Source of the DNA: Anaeramoeba flamelloides
Taxonomy: Eukaryota > Metamonada > Anaeramoebidae
Reading direction: 5' to 3'
Length of the DNA: 64,000 bases
Assembly: GCA_027625915.1 (NCBI GenBank)
Contig: JANTQA010000060.1
Coordinates: 1,178,001-1,242,000 of the forward strand
Made by a program: the position numbers and the translations under genes. Below the pieces are notes generated by a model that saw only the letters and a program-made list of their open reading frames with translations, ran no database searches and was not told where the DNA came from. Shown one piece after another: positions 1 to 12,304 of this stretch; the stretch's first letter is position 1; the number at the start of each line of letters is the position of its first letter.

Positions 1-45
1 TAAGGCGCAATAAAAATCTCAAATTAAGGCAACAAATCAGGAATT
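1..45. repeat. Partial arm of foldback element family A, cut by the window edge
   Basis: The first bases match one arm of the 195-200 bp palindromic family seen whole at 9572, 25461, 29314, 30320 and 40491 (shared words TAAGGC-CAA, ATCTCAAATTAAGGC). No opposite arm follows, so this is the inner end of a copy lying mostly outside the window, or a half copy. Confidence 0.45.
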
Positions 46-261
46 CTTTTCATATCAAAAATCACACCTAAATTTATTTTTATTTTTATTTTTTTTTATT
101 TTTGGGTTTTGAATTCGCTTTTTTCAATTTACAATTCTTAAAATGGGAATTAGATCAAAATGAAAAGTGTGCCTAGTATTATAGTTTTGGTCATTAGTTG
201 AGCATTCTGAGACTTAGTTTGAATTTTGAGTGTTGGCAAAAAAATTTTTTTTTTGTAACTA

Positions 262-716
262 AAGAGAGAAAAATGTTTGACACAGAAAAATAGTTGTACT
301 GCATTTTTAATTGGGAGCATTACTGAAAAAGTTTTTAAATTTCAATCGTTTGTGAAATAACTATTGAAAATAACAATAATCTATTTCTTAGAATAAGGAT
401 TAAAGTAATTCTACTTATTCAAAACCTTATCTCTTATAGTCTAAAGCAAGTTTAAAAATTACCATTTTTAGAATTAATAGTAAACTTTACTAAAACTGGG
501 ATTTTTGTTAAAATAGCATGATCTACTTTAGTTGTCAACCATTCTCTTGAGTATTATACACACACCACAGACTAATGAACTTGTATCACATTTAAACCCG
601 GATTTATATAAAATTCACTTGTTATCAATAGGATTTGGATTTTCAATTTTACTAAGGTTACCAATTAAAAATTGGTGTCCAACCATTTTTCTGTTTCCAA
701 AATTTTTCTCTTAACA
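262..716. mobile_element. Family J: about 450 bp element with ~55 bp terminal inverted repeats
   Basis: The left end (GAGAGAAAAATGTTTGACAC...AATTGGGAGCATT) is inverted at the right end (ACCAATTAAAAATTGG...AATTTTTCTC). The whole unit recurs in opposite orientation at 39519-39970 with clear similarity along its full length. No transposase is encoded, so it is a non-autonomous DNA element (MITE). Superfamily not determined. Confidence 0.7.
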
Positions 717-1768
717 GTAATATGAATTTCGTAAGGTGGGTTGGTTGCAAAATTTTAGAATTATAAATGGAAATTAGGAATCAATTTTTTTTTTTAGGAG
801 TTTTTGTTACTGTTATTTAAATTTGAAAAGTGAAAGAATTTTCACTTCCTTTTCCAGATTTTTCTTTTATAAATAGAGTTCTCAAAAAAATAAGAAGTAA
901 ATTGGACCTTTTTTTGAAAAAGGAAATTGAAAAAGAAGTGAAAATTTTTCTGTTTTAAAATTCAAATATTAGTTGGAAAAATTATTTTTGTTTTTTATTC
1001 CCAATTGAGTCATTTTGAAAAGATTCAATTGAATTATTTTTTTTATATTGAAGATTTTGAAATGCAAATATTTATGAAAACTGTTAAAATAAAAAGAATT
1101 CTTTATCATAAAAAAAATTTCTTTTTGATCCAAAATTTTAGAATTTTTTTTTTGTAGTAAAATTTCCTTTACTCTTGATTTTGAATCATACCAAAACAAT
1201 CCATCATACTATAAAAAAAAAATAAACAAAAAAATAACTAGTTATTGCTACATAATAAAAACTCAATTTTTTAGTCAAACTTAAACAAAAAAAGGAAAAG
1301 TGAAAATATTTTAACTTTTATTATTTAGAAAAATCCACGAAAAAAAGTTTATTTTCTGTTAATAAATATATCTTGGAAAAGTAGTAAATTTATTTCCAGT
1401 CATAATTATCAATGAAAAAAATTTGTTCTTTATTATTTATTTCAGATACCCGAAAAGTGAAAACAAATTGAAATTTGATTAAGGGATATAGGTTCTTTTT
1501 GATCGATTGATATTACTTTTATATCTGTAAAAAAATTTTTTAGACTTCAAATATCAGCGGAACAAGAGTTTTTGTTTCAATTAAAAATTTAATTTATATT
1601 TTCATATATTTTTTATTATTTATTCTTTTATTATAATATTTTTATAATTTTTCATCTTCTTTTTATATTATTTTGATTATTTTTTTTAAAATTTTTTGGT
1701 TAAATCAATATTTTAATAATATCATTTAATTTCAATACTCAATGATTAAAATTTCAAAATATTCCGAT
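717..1768. other. Non-coding AT-rich DNA, nothing recognised
   Basis: Low-complexity A/T runs with no coding stretch showing family resemblance and no clear repeat shared with the rest of the window. Confidence 0.5.
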
Positions 1769-2308
1769 ATAAACCCCATTCCAAAAATTTGTACACATCC
1801 AAAATCAAAAAAAGGCAAAAAAAAACCCAATTTATAGAATTTTTCCAAACCTAATATAAAACCACATTTAGTTTACCCAGTATGAATGTTTAATAAGTAA
1901 TCATTTTAATGCAAATAAAAGAAAAAAAGATAAAACTCAAAAAAAAAAAAAAACAGGTGTGTCCAAAATAATGAAACGAAATGAACAAAAAATGTATTGG
2001 TAAATTTGTTGAAATTTCAACTAACAATTGTTGATTGATCAAATGTTAAGATACCATCTACCTATTATATGTGATTTTCCAATTTAACAAACTTAATACT
2101 AACCTTCTATCAGCTATTGGATAAAAATTCCAGATCTAACGAAATAGATTAGGTAACTTGCAAAAATGGAAATGAAAATAAAACAAAAAAGAGAAAAAAT
2201 GAAATAGTTTGTAAAAACAAATTTCTTTCCAAATTGAATTTAAAGTGCAGTATTGATGTTCTTATCACTGTTTAAAATGTATTCAAATTTTTGGAATATA
2301 GTTTATAT
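1769..2308. mobile_element. Family C: about 540 bp TIR element (Tc1/mariner-like MITE)
   Basis: It starts CCCCATTCCAAAAATTTG and ends TCAAATTTTTGGAATATAG, which are inverted copies. A second full copy lies at 49394-49928 and has cleaner ends (ATTCCAAAAATTTGGACACA). TA sits next to the termini. An internal word GGTGTGTCCAAAATAATG is shared by both copies. No transposase reading frame is present, so it is non-autonomous. Confidence 0.7.
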
Positions 2309-2737
2309 TGCAAATTGCATAAAAAAGTACCCTTCTTTTAAAAATAAACTTAATTTCAAAAGTTATAACTCATATGAAATAATTAAGCAAATAAATATAT
2401 GTATATCCATTTACATTGAAGAACAACTTATAATGGAATCATATTAATAATACACTTTTAATGTATTCTAAATATACAAAAAACTGATATTTTGAAAATT
2501 TTAAAATAAGAAAATCAAGAAGTTTCAAAAAAGTGCATCAAAATTATTGAAAATGAAAATTATAGAATTTTTAATTACTGAAATTTAATTGAAAAAAGAT
2601 TAACCAGAAAATTATTTGATAATAATAATCCGAACTTTAGAAGACATTAAATAATCTCATTTTTTTAAACGATACTCTATATTTCCGAAGATCTTTTTTT
2701 TTTATTTCGAACTGAACTTGGTGAGAAAAACAAAAAT

Positions 2738-2885
2738 ATTCAAAAAAAAAAAAAAAAAAAAGAAAGAAGGAAAAATCTAAAATGAAAGAGAAAATGAAAG
2801 GAAAAAAAAAGAAAAAAGAAAAACAAAAACAAAAATAAAAGAAAAAAAAAATAAGAAAAATAAAAATAAAAATTTCTAAAATTGA
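2738..2885 (+). repeat. Purine (A/G) tract of about 150 bp
   Basis: Almost pure A with interspersed G on the plus strand. The opposite strand gives poly-Phe/Leu reading frames, which are artefacts of composition. Confidence 0.8.
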
Positions 2886-3104
2886 ATAAAGTTTTTTGAT
2901 CAAAAATTTGGATAATATTCAAAAAAAAACAAGTTCACAAAGCGTTATTAAGTTAGTTAACATTTTGGAAAACTAGATTATTGTTTTGACAAATGTAAAG
3001 AAAAAGGGAACCTATAAACCGTTTCCCTTTCTTTATGACTGATCTCTTTAATTAGAACACAATATTATTTCAACCTGAGAATTTAAAATTTTATTTCAGT
3101 CAAT

Positions 3105-3600
3105 AATCCAACATTTTTTTCAAATATCAATTATTTTTTATAATTGACCCCGAAAGAACAAACAAAAATAAGTAAAATAATTCACATCAAAGAATATGTT
3201 GATATCCATTCTGAAATAAAACATAAAAAATGGATATATTTTCCTCAAAATTCAAAAACTCAAAATTCTTCGATATCTATGAAAAAAAACAACAAGGTCA
3301 ATTTTGAAATCTTATTGAAGATCATCTAATAAAATCCCAATAGAAATAAATATTATTTCTCTACAATCATTTTCTATTGTTTCAATAATAATAAAATAAC
3401 ACGTTTTTACCTAGTGACTATCGATCTTGCAATAAAAAAAAATTGAAAAAAATAACAATTCAAAATGGATAAAAAAGAAAAAAATAATTTAAATTTCAAA
3501 AATATATTTTTCTTCTAATATCCATTCAAACCCCTTAAACAGACGCAATTCACCAACCACAACTGGGCAACTTTGACTAAAAAATGACTTTACTTTAAAT
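3105..3600 (-). mobile_element. Family F repeat, inverted copy
   Basis: Reverse complement of the segments at 36165-36665 and 52110-52615. Shared words include AATAGAAATAAATA, GACTATCGATCTTGCAATAA and CAACAAGGTCAATTTTGA. Divergence is moderate, suggesting an old insertion. Ends are not sharply defined and no protein is encoded. Confidence 0.6.
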
Positions 3601-3933
3601 ATCTTGATGAAATCGAAATACGAAAAACAAAAATGACTATTAAACTTCAGTTTAATAGGTTGATCGAATATAAAACTAATATATCCCAATATAATTTTGA
3701 TTTTCAAGAAATCAAGATAATTAAAATTATAGAAAAGAATTGAAATAGATTCATTTTCGAATAATAATAATAATAATAATACTAAGAAGAATTTTTCTTT
3801 ACACGGAATTAAAAATCAAACTTTACATATTTAATTAAACAGCTATTTTTCAATAAAATTTTGATTTTCAAATTGTAAATTCATAAATATTAAATACAAT
3901 TTAATAAAAAAATTATTTTGATATTTTATTTAT

Positions 3934-4346
3934 TTATTTTGTACGAAATATTGTGTAAAGGAGCGCAATGCAAATATTAAAAACAATGCCTAATATTATT
4001 CCCAATTTTCTTTTTTTTGGAAGATCTGCCCAAAGAAAAAATAAAACAACGATACCAAGTAGAAATCCTAAAACAGCACCAAAAAACAAATCATTGTCTG
4101 TGCCATTTTGAGATGTAGCCAGAGAAAATTGTTGGTGTTGTTCATTAATTGTTCTTCGTATTATTGCTCGCTGCTGTTCAACACCAATATCATTATTCAT
4201 GTATTCTATATCAATTAAGCCATCAACCCATTCATCTTCAATTTCTTTCCGTTCAGTTTCCGTTGTTGGGTCTTTTAATATTAAAAAATATTTATTATAA
4301 GTATTATTGTATGAGCATGTGATCGAATGTGGATATATACATTATC

Positions 4347-4411
<65 letters not shown>

Positions 4412-7400
4412 GAGATAGATTTATAAATATAAGTATATTATGAATAATATAATTAAAATTCCGTAAACAGATAAAAAAAAAAAAAAATTGAATTATTGTT
4501 TTTCGATTATTATACACCAATTTCCAATTTTAAATATTTTTGAAAAAATTAGATTTGTACAATGTTTTCAAAATTCACATCGACAATCACATGTTATTTA
4601 AAAGTGTAATTCTCACTGGGTGTTATTTTTCAAAATTTTTCATAAATTCGGGTAACCAGCTCCCAATTCTTGGAGGTAACGTGCAGTTAAGTTCAGTAGA
4701 GTGCCGTCAAGTGCCTAGCTTTTCCAAAATTCAAAAGAATAGAGAAAAATCTTTGATTTTGCTCAATTCTTTTAAATTTTGGAAAAGCTAACCGCAGTTT
4801 TTTTTTTAATTTTTGAAATGAAAAGAAAATTATAATAAATTTTCGGTTTATTTTTAAAAAGTAAAAAAAAACCCAACGGCGCTTTTCTTGAGGTTTTCTG
4901 TTTTATCTGTGAAGTGTTCTAGGTTTTTTTGAGGTTTTCTATTTTATTTGTGAAGTGTTCTAGGCTTTTTTTACTTTAGAAATAAACAGAAAATTTATTA
5001 AAATTTTCTGTTTATTTCTAAAGTAAAAAAAACCTAACGAAAATCTATTGATTTTCCAAATAAATAGAAAAACTCAAAAAACCTAACCTAACCTAAAACT
5101 TCACAGATAAAATAGAAAACCTCAAAAAAACCGAGAGCATTTTTAGATTTTCCAAATAAAATAGAAAACCTCAAAAAAACCTAGAACACTTCACAAATAA
5201 ATAGAAAACTCAAAAAAAACCTAACGAAAATCTATTGATTTTACAAAAACAAAAAACTCAAGAAAACCTAAGGATTATTCGAATTTTATTCCCAGTGGAT
5301 ATTACTTTTATACCCACAACACGAATTATGAACTCAAAAGAATGCTGAGTTAATAGATCTTGTTAAAATGTAAAATTTAGGTTGTTTTTGAGGAAGGCAA
5401 AAAAAATTTACTTTCCAAATCCAAAATTTTTCACTCAAAATTTTCGACTTCCAAAATGATATTGGGAAAATGTCACTCCACTTTATATTGAAGTATGTTA
5501 GAGTTGGTGGTGAGTGTAGCCACCCATTTGAAAAGAAAGTGGAGTGACATTTTCCCAATATCAAAAAAAATAGCTTTTTATTTTTACCTTGCTTTGTTGG
5601 GATTTTTCGAAAAGTTTTTGGATCAATAAATGATTTTAGTCAAAATCTTAAATTGCTAAAAATTGGCAATATTTTGACTTTCCCTCAATTCACTATATTT
5701 TAAAGGTCTTAATCTATTTACTACTTTGCATTTCAATGCTCACAGTGCATAAAATTCAGATAGTCCCTAACGGCGTTTTTCCAGATTTTATAAGAATAAA
5801 GTAAAGATATGATTTTATACTATTCTTCTGAAATTTGGAAACTCACCTTTATTTTTTTTTTTTATAATACAAGAAATGATAAAGAAAAATTCTGCTAACG
5901 TTTCTTTTTATTTCGTAAATTGAAAAAAATATATTAACTCTGCGTTATTACCATAATAAAAAAAATAATTTTAAAACAATAATATAACATCTCTATAACA
6001 AATATATTCTGTATATTGTGATTTTAAATAAACAAAATTAGAATAACAGTGTTCATAAACATGCTATAATTTTTATTATTTTAAAATATTTCAAATTTTT
6101 ACATAAATTTTTTATTTGAAAAAAAACTTTAAAATGAAATAAAATTGAAAATATTTAATTACAATTAATTTAAAAAAATATTTTTTAATGAAAATTTTAC
6201 AATTTAAAAAAGTTTTCTACCATAGTTTTTAATGGTGAAACAATTTTAACAAGATGTATTATGTATTTTTTTATTTTATAATTTTTTTTTGTAATACCCA
6301 TAATTTATAGCACATTATCTAGCATGTTTTATCTTATATAACATCAATATAACATACTAAATAATTTAATACCGTCTTGTAACAAAAAAATGTTATAAAA
6401 GTTGTTCTTTTTTTAAAAAAACATGTTATGGATCATGTTATTAATGTTTTAATGAGTTCCTTTCAAATTTTATAACACTTTCAACATTTATAACCTCTGC
6501 AAGGTATTTCCAAAAAAGTGGGGCATTTTTTTTTACATTTCATAAATAATCATCATTGTTAGTGAAAGTATCCATTAATTGACAATATCAAATTAAGTTT
6601 AATATTAATACCGATTAAATCAATGACTATGATATTCATTTCAAAATATTTATTGAAATATTTCCAAAAAATGAAAAAAAAAATTGCACTTTTTTTGGAG
6701 AAAACAATGTAAGACTAATTTTAATAAAAAACTGAAAATATAGAAAGGGTACATGATTTTTTAAACAGCCAAATACGGTTATATTTTTTCAATTCTGTTT
6801 GAAAATTTGTTGAGATTAAACAAGTTATGAAAACAATTTTTTCGATCCAAAAGAAAATAATAAATACCAATTTTCACCCCTAAAAAATATCAGATAAAAT
6901 CGAGATCAGAAAATTTAATATCTTTTATTTATGTAATGTGATACAAACGAACAAATTGGTTTATTAATATAGAATTAATAAATGGTAGTTAATGATTTTG
7001 TATATTTGAATTACTTTTTTGAAGATTGAGTTTAATAAATATATTTTAAAATAAATTTTCCACTGTTTTTGGAAATAGCTTAGGTATGTATGTATATATA
7101 CAGCTGTTCCAACCCTACCATGAAAATTTAATAAGACCGAGAAATTAGTTTTCTATTATAAAATTTTATCATGTATGACAAACTGTAAAATGGTTATGAA
7201 AGTTTATCATAATCCGTAAAATTTATAATAGAAGATTAAAGAAAGTTGTCAATTTTTTCCATTTTTTGGTTTTGGAAATTGACAAACAAATTTATAAAAA
7301 AACTTATATTAATGCAGATCTTCGATTTCTAAAATTGTTAAAATCCCAGGTTTTCCAATTTAAAAACAATGATTGATAAATACTTTCGGTTTCTATGGTT

Positions 7401-8543
7401 TCTGTGATTTCTGTGATTTATATAGTTTCCATTATTTCTTTACTTTTGAAATTTCTGTGGTTTCTGTGATTTATTTTCTTGAGAAAATTTAATTTTTGTC
7501 TTGGTTTCTTCTAAAAAAAAATTCTCTTACTTAATAAGAGAAGTTGAAAAAATTTATCTTATGTTCGAAATTGAATTTTCTATTTCGTCAAACACAATTT
7601 TATAATAGAACAACCAATTTCTATTTCTTATAAATTTTCTCTGGATGGCTGAAACGACTGTATATGTATATATATATTTTATTAGTTACTACGTCTAATA
7701 ATTCCTTTTTTGAAGTATTGTTTCAGCAATTTAATTGTAAAAAACTTGGTGTTGAGAGATTAGTGATTTTGGTTTTGATTGTTGACGAGCAAAGAGAAAC
7801 AAAGTGCTAAATTTTTATTATTATTGAACGAGTGTAAATTACACATCAGCCAAGCGAAAAAAATTGTTAAAGATGTTCTTTATAAAATAGTATTTATGAT
7901 AGTTTTGCAAAGTTCTTGAGTTTGTGTTCAAGTAATTTTGAAAGAGTTTAATTCAGTTTGGGATTAGGGTCTGTCAAACAAGACAAAAAAAAATTACACA
8001 AGGCCTTGTATTGGGAAGTAAAAAAATCAAAATAAAGATCGATTGAAAGGAGCATAAAAAAAAAAAATAAAAAAAAAAATAATAGCTCGTGAAACAAAGA
8101 GAATAATTTTTACATGGCTCAACAGTTCTCATATAAGAACTTCGAAATTGGGAACGAAACTGTTCAACTTCAAGTTGTGTGAAGCCATACATTAACAAAC
8201 GATCAAATCCGACAGGAATTGCTTCAATGTCGATTCTTTCTTCTTCATCATATTCGTTATTTTGGTTGTTTCCAAACTGTGATAATACACAATGAAGAGA
8301 TCCTTCGTTTTGAATCCCCGTGTCACAAATCTTTTGGTTGTTCTCAAGTAATTGACCTTGGTGTATAAGCCGAATGTGTGAGTTTCTTGGTAATTCCCTC
8401 ATTCGAACTAACTTTTGTTTTAAATCCTCAACTGTATTAAATGAACTGATATTCATTTTAAAACGCTGCCCAGTTGATGTCATTGAAATGTTTATTGTTA
8501 AAGGAAGCTCGTTAATTGTCGTTACATTCTCAAATTCAGCCAT
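3934..8543 (-). CDS. DSC E3 ubiquitin ligase subunit 3-like protein (Ubl plus two membrane helices), two exons
   Basis: Predicted 255 residues from exon 1 (8543-8114) and exon 2 (4271-3934), joined in frame across a 3842 nt GT-AG intron (GTAAAA ... AAAAG) that splits a Tyr codon. Residues 15-88 read as a ubiquitin-like domain. Residues 112-133 (GFDRLLMYGFTQLEVEQF) match the conserved signature of the Dsc3/DUF2407 C-terminal region, followed by an acidic EDEWVDGL segment and two C-terminal transmembrane segments (about 205-224 and 233-251). In fungi Dsc3 is part of the Golgi/endosomal Dsc (Tul1) ligase that ubiquitinates membrane proteins; metazoan TMUB proteins are distant analogues. The exon 1 frame runs on past the donor into a Phe-rich tail, which is intron. 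Exon 2 has no start of its own. The intron holds a (TTA)n array and families D, E and B. Function is inferred from architecture. Confidence 0.82.
4345..4410. repeat. (TTA)n microsatellite in the Dsc3-like intron
   Basis: About 22 tandem TTA units, lying some 70 nt upstream of the 3' splice site on the gene's strand. A minus-strand frame reads it as poly-Asn, but it is intronic. Confidence 0.95.
4640..5263. repeat. Family D modular palindrome cluster
   Basis: Several imperfect hairpins in a row: AGTGCC...TTTTCCAAAATTCAAAAGAAT with its inverse, then AATAAACAGAAAATTT facing its inverse, then alternating AACCTAGAACACTTCAC and GTGAAGTGTTCTAGG modules. The same modules recur at 10365, 18772, 34330 and 59385 in different orders and numbers. 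No coding potential. Confidence 0.7.
5264..5784. mobile_element. Family E TIR element with inner hairpin
   Basis: It begins AAGGATTATTCGAATTTTA and ends TAAAATTCAGATAGTCC, an inverted pair. Inside, at about 5455-5560, a hairpin pairs GGGAAAATGTCACTCCACTT with its inverse near 5540. A second, longer copy is at 44322-45136. Non-autonomous, with no transposase. Confidence 0.65.
6501..7082. mobile_element. Family B: about 590 bp TIR element
   Basis: Starts AAGGTATTTCCAAAAAAGTG and ends TTTTTGGAAATAGCTTA (inverted). A full copy lies at 54120-54709 and a decayed one at about 48180-48625. Internal landmarks shared by the copies are TTTTTGGAGAAAACAATGTA and CAGATAAAATCGAG. TA borders the 54 kb copy. 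Probably a mariner-type MITE. Confidence 0.7.
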
Positions 8544-9571
8544 TTGTTCTGGTTTTTGAGATATATTTTTCTTTTGTTGTTTTGATTATAAATTGAAGGT
8601 TGTTTTGAGGAGTTTGTATCAAAGTTGAAGATATTATATTTGCACTTGATATTTAAATCTAAAAGTTCTGCTAATTGTTTTAAAACCTGAAGAGATAAAA
8701 AATAAATTCACAAAGCTAGTCAAATGGTTGAAAAAATGAATTTGGAAAAGTTAGTTTTGAATTACTTTATCGAAATAGCCCTATGGGATTTGGTAAAAAT
8801 GTGTTACAAAATTAGAAACTGTGCTTCTTTTTTTCATCCCAGATTTATAGATCAAAGAAACTGATAATAAACAATTAATTAAATCTGGTATAGGTTTCTT
8901 TTAGTCCTACTATTAAAAAAAAAATTTCAAAATGAACACAAATTAAAAATATGTTCTCAAAAAAAAAGAGAGAATCTTATATAATTATTATACTTTAGGG
9001 GATTAACTCTACCTAAGAGAACTCTGAAATGAAACTCGGTTGTTATTGGATATAAATCAAATTTGTTCTTCATGATTCAATTGTCTCGAAAAAATCGATT
9101 AGTCAAGTAGTAATAGTTGCTGAACTCATCAATTAAAAATAATCCTAGTATATTAGTAAAAAACCCAGCAATTTCAGTAAAAAAATCTACATTTTGCCAA
9201 ATATTTAAAGATTAAATTATCAATATTCAGGATCAAAGTTGCAAAATATCTTATTAAATTTCTCATAAAATCTAGGTTAGCTGCTAAAACAATTGATTTT
9301 TTTTAAGAAATTACAATTTATGAATGCATTATTTTGAGTTATTATTTCTACAAATTGGAAATATACTGAAATTACAACTTGCCTCGTAAGAATGAAACAA
9401 TAATAATCAACCTTGGGCTTTTTTATGTTGATGATTATTAGACTAAATCTTGCAACTCAAAAATTCAAAAAATGATTACTTTTAGAAGTGCGAAATATTA
9501 ATTTTTAAATACTTGAATAAAATACTTTTGTTTTCGATTTTTAGATTTGATAAAAGGATTCTTTCCTTTTA

Positions 9572-9766
9572 GAGTTAGTTTCAAATTTAAGGCACAAACT
9601 TTCAACGAAATTTTACCTACAAAAAAATCTCAAATTAAGGCACAAAATTTACATTTTTTTTATACAAATCATTTTACTAGAATCTGAATTTTGTGCCTTA
9701 ATTTGAGAAATTTTTTGTGTCTTAAATTTCGTTGTAATTTGCGCCTTAAAATTAGAACTGACTGTA
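9572..9766. mobile_element. Family A foldback MITE
   Basis: Nearly perfect palindrome: TTAAGGCACAAACTTTCAAC...TCTCAAATTAAGGCACAAAA, a ~30 bp loop, then the inverse arm, ending GAACTGACTGTA. Family ends read TACAGTCAGTTCCACTTTTA, typical of Tc1/mariner-related MITEs with TA targets. Confidence 0.8.
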
Positions 9767-10364
9767 TATTAACAATATTTCAAAAACAATAATTTTTAAT
9801 TGTGATCCTTATTAAAAAAAAAATAATTTATTTTTTTTGTTAATTCAAACCTTCATTATTTTTTTCTATTTTTTCACGTGTTGAATTTCTTTTTTATTGG
9901 GAAGAAGAATTACTAAGGAGAAAAATCAAGTGGTTACCTACTAACACTCAAAGAACAGACACTAGTCTGTCTGGGTAAAATGACAATAAAAAGATAAGAC
10001 AAAAACAAAAACTGGAACGATCAAAAAAGATTTGATCAAAAAGAAAAAAAAACGCAGCTACGAAACAACTTTATCTCAAGAAGCACTCACGATTTCTTAG
10101 AAATATGTTAACAACAAAATTTTAAATAAAAGGATCGTTACTGTTTTAATGACTGTTCTTGATAAAAATGGACTGTTGTTTTTTTTTTTATTTTTTACCA
10201 ACTGTATTTGTAAAAACCCTTTTAGCTATTTTTTTTTTTTTTTTTTTTTTTTTTCCTTTTTAATTTTTCTTTTTGTTTTTTCAACCAATAAATATTTGGA
10301 ACTTACCCGATTCCCAAATATTTCTTTATTTATCATCTAAATTATTAATTTACCATTAGTAATC

Positions 10365-10482
10365 AGAATGAGTGCCGTAGAGTATCGTAAAGTGCCTAGG
10401 TTTTCCAGAATTTAAAAGAATTGAGTAAAAATTTAGATTTTGCTCCATTCTTTTGAATTCTTGAAAACTTAATGGCTGTAAG
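10365..10482. repeat. Family D palindrome, single module
   Basis: GAGTGCCGTAGAGT...GTGCCTAGGTTTTCC followed by an AATTTAAAAGAATTGAG hairpin and its inverse, ending AACTTAATGGCTGT. Same module as at 4680, 18780 and 59400. Confidence 0.65.
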
Positions 10483-12304
10483 AGGATTTTTGATCACTCC
10501 CTTCAATCAATAACAAAAAAAAATAAAATAATTTATTATTTAAGAATGTTATTTTCCAAATATTCAATGAAAATTTTTATTTCAATTACCAAAATGTTTT
10601 TAATGATAACCGCTAATCAATTTAACAGGTAAAAATTTTGTCTTAGAGTTTAATAAGGAAGTTTAATTTACTGTTATTTTCCAATTAATAAATGAAAATT
10701 TTTATTTCAATTTCCAAATTGAATATAAATTATTACAGAATAATCAAATCAGTAGAGTAAAAATTTTGTCTTTGAGTTAATTCAGGAAGTTTTATTTATA
10801 TGTAGAAAAAATTTATTTCTAAATGATGTTGTAATGATCTTTGATTTTTCTTCAACTGGTTATTCATAGTGAAATATTTTGTATTGTGAACTAAAAATTG
10901 TTATTTTTTAATTGGAAAATAATAGAAATATTGAGATTTGATTTTTTATAGCCATATAAGTTATGATACACTAACATCCTTTACATCCAATTAAAATGCA
11001 CTTTGATTATATACAAACCTATGGTGATACTATTTCCTTAAAAAAGAAAAATTTCCAAAAAATGGTAAAATTACAAAAAAATTGATAAACAAATTCTATT
11101 CATAATTTAAAAATTTTTCTCAAATAATCAAAGGATTAACCTTCAAAAAAAAAAAAAAATTAAAATAAACATACAATCTGAATATAATAATCAAAATGTC
11201 TTAGAACCCCTTTTAGTTAAATATTAAAGTATATTTTTCAATTTAAAATTATATCCTTGGGCGCTTTATTTTCTTTAACAACTTATCCAACAAAAAGACT
11301 ATTCCCCTAAGTTTTTTTTTTTTTTTTTTTTTGGTTTTCTTTTAGAATCACCTTTTCATCTGAAGAGTGCTTAAGACTTATTTATTTTAAGAACACCTTT
11401 CACTCAGATATACATTTTTTAATCATCTAACCATTAAACTCCCAGTTTTTTCAATATAATTGTTAAATAAATCATTCAACTTTTTACTTTAAATAATGTA
11501 ACAAAGACCAAAGAATTCAATAAATTATTTTTGTAATTGGAATAATTTGATGTAAATAGTCTAGAGATCAAAATATAAAATGTAATTCGTATGGGATGGT
11601 AGTATGTATGATGATGAGAAACTATTTTTCTGTGAGGTATAGTAGCTTCAATGATATCCCAGAATTTTTAGGTTAGTATTATCAACTAAATTTCACAATA
11701 ATTGTCTAATTTTTTTTTTTTTTTTTTACTTTTTTTTATTTTATTTTGAGATGAAAAATAAACATTTCTCGTGTATATAAATGAATATTAAAATAGTAAT
11801 TTTTATATTATAATGGATATAACTTTAATTTATAAAAATACTTTTTTTAAAAATTTGATTTTTAGTGGGTAAATGATCTTGAAATCGAGTTTTTGAGTCA
11901 ACAATTAAAAAGAAATAAAAAAAAACTGGCTTTGTTATAATTGGACCTTCACTTCAAATTTTTTTGAAATTTATTTCAAAGTATTGTGTGTTGAAAACAA
12001 ATTTTGTAAATTTTGAAAAGGAATTAGTTACACATATTTTGTAGATTTTTCTATCAAGAATACCATCAAAATTTATTTTTAATTTTATTCATTACAGTAT
12101 GCCAAAATTTTTTACTTTACATTTAATTTTTCTCAAAATTCGGTTTTTTAGCATTCCTTTGAATAATTACAGAATTAGAATCTTTTAAATTATTTCTTCA
12201 ACAAAATTAAATTTTTCTTTTATATTATTCTTGAATTATTCCTCTTATATGACTCATAATTACTAAAAACTTGAACAATCGAATACTAAAACCCCACCAA
12301 TTTG

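Noticed and set aside
2637-2922. Two overlapping minus-strand frames rich in Phe/Leu
   Set aside because: They are the complement of a purine tract; no family resemblance and pure composition bias.
3144-3329. Small plus-strand frame
   Set aside because: Falls in the inverted family F repeat; the other copies do not keep the frame.
4281-4520. Poly-Asn minus-strand reading frame
   Set aside because: It is the (TTA)n microsatellite inside the Dsc3-like intron.
8374-8559. Plus-strand frame over Dsc3-like exon 1
   Set aside because: Antisense shadow of the Ubl-coding exon.
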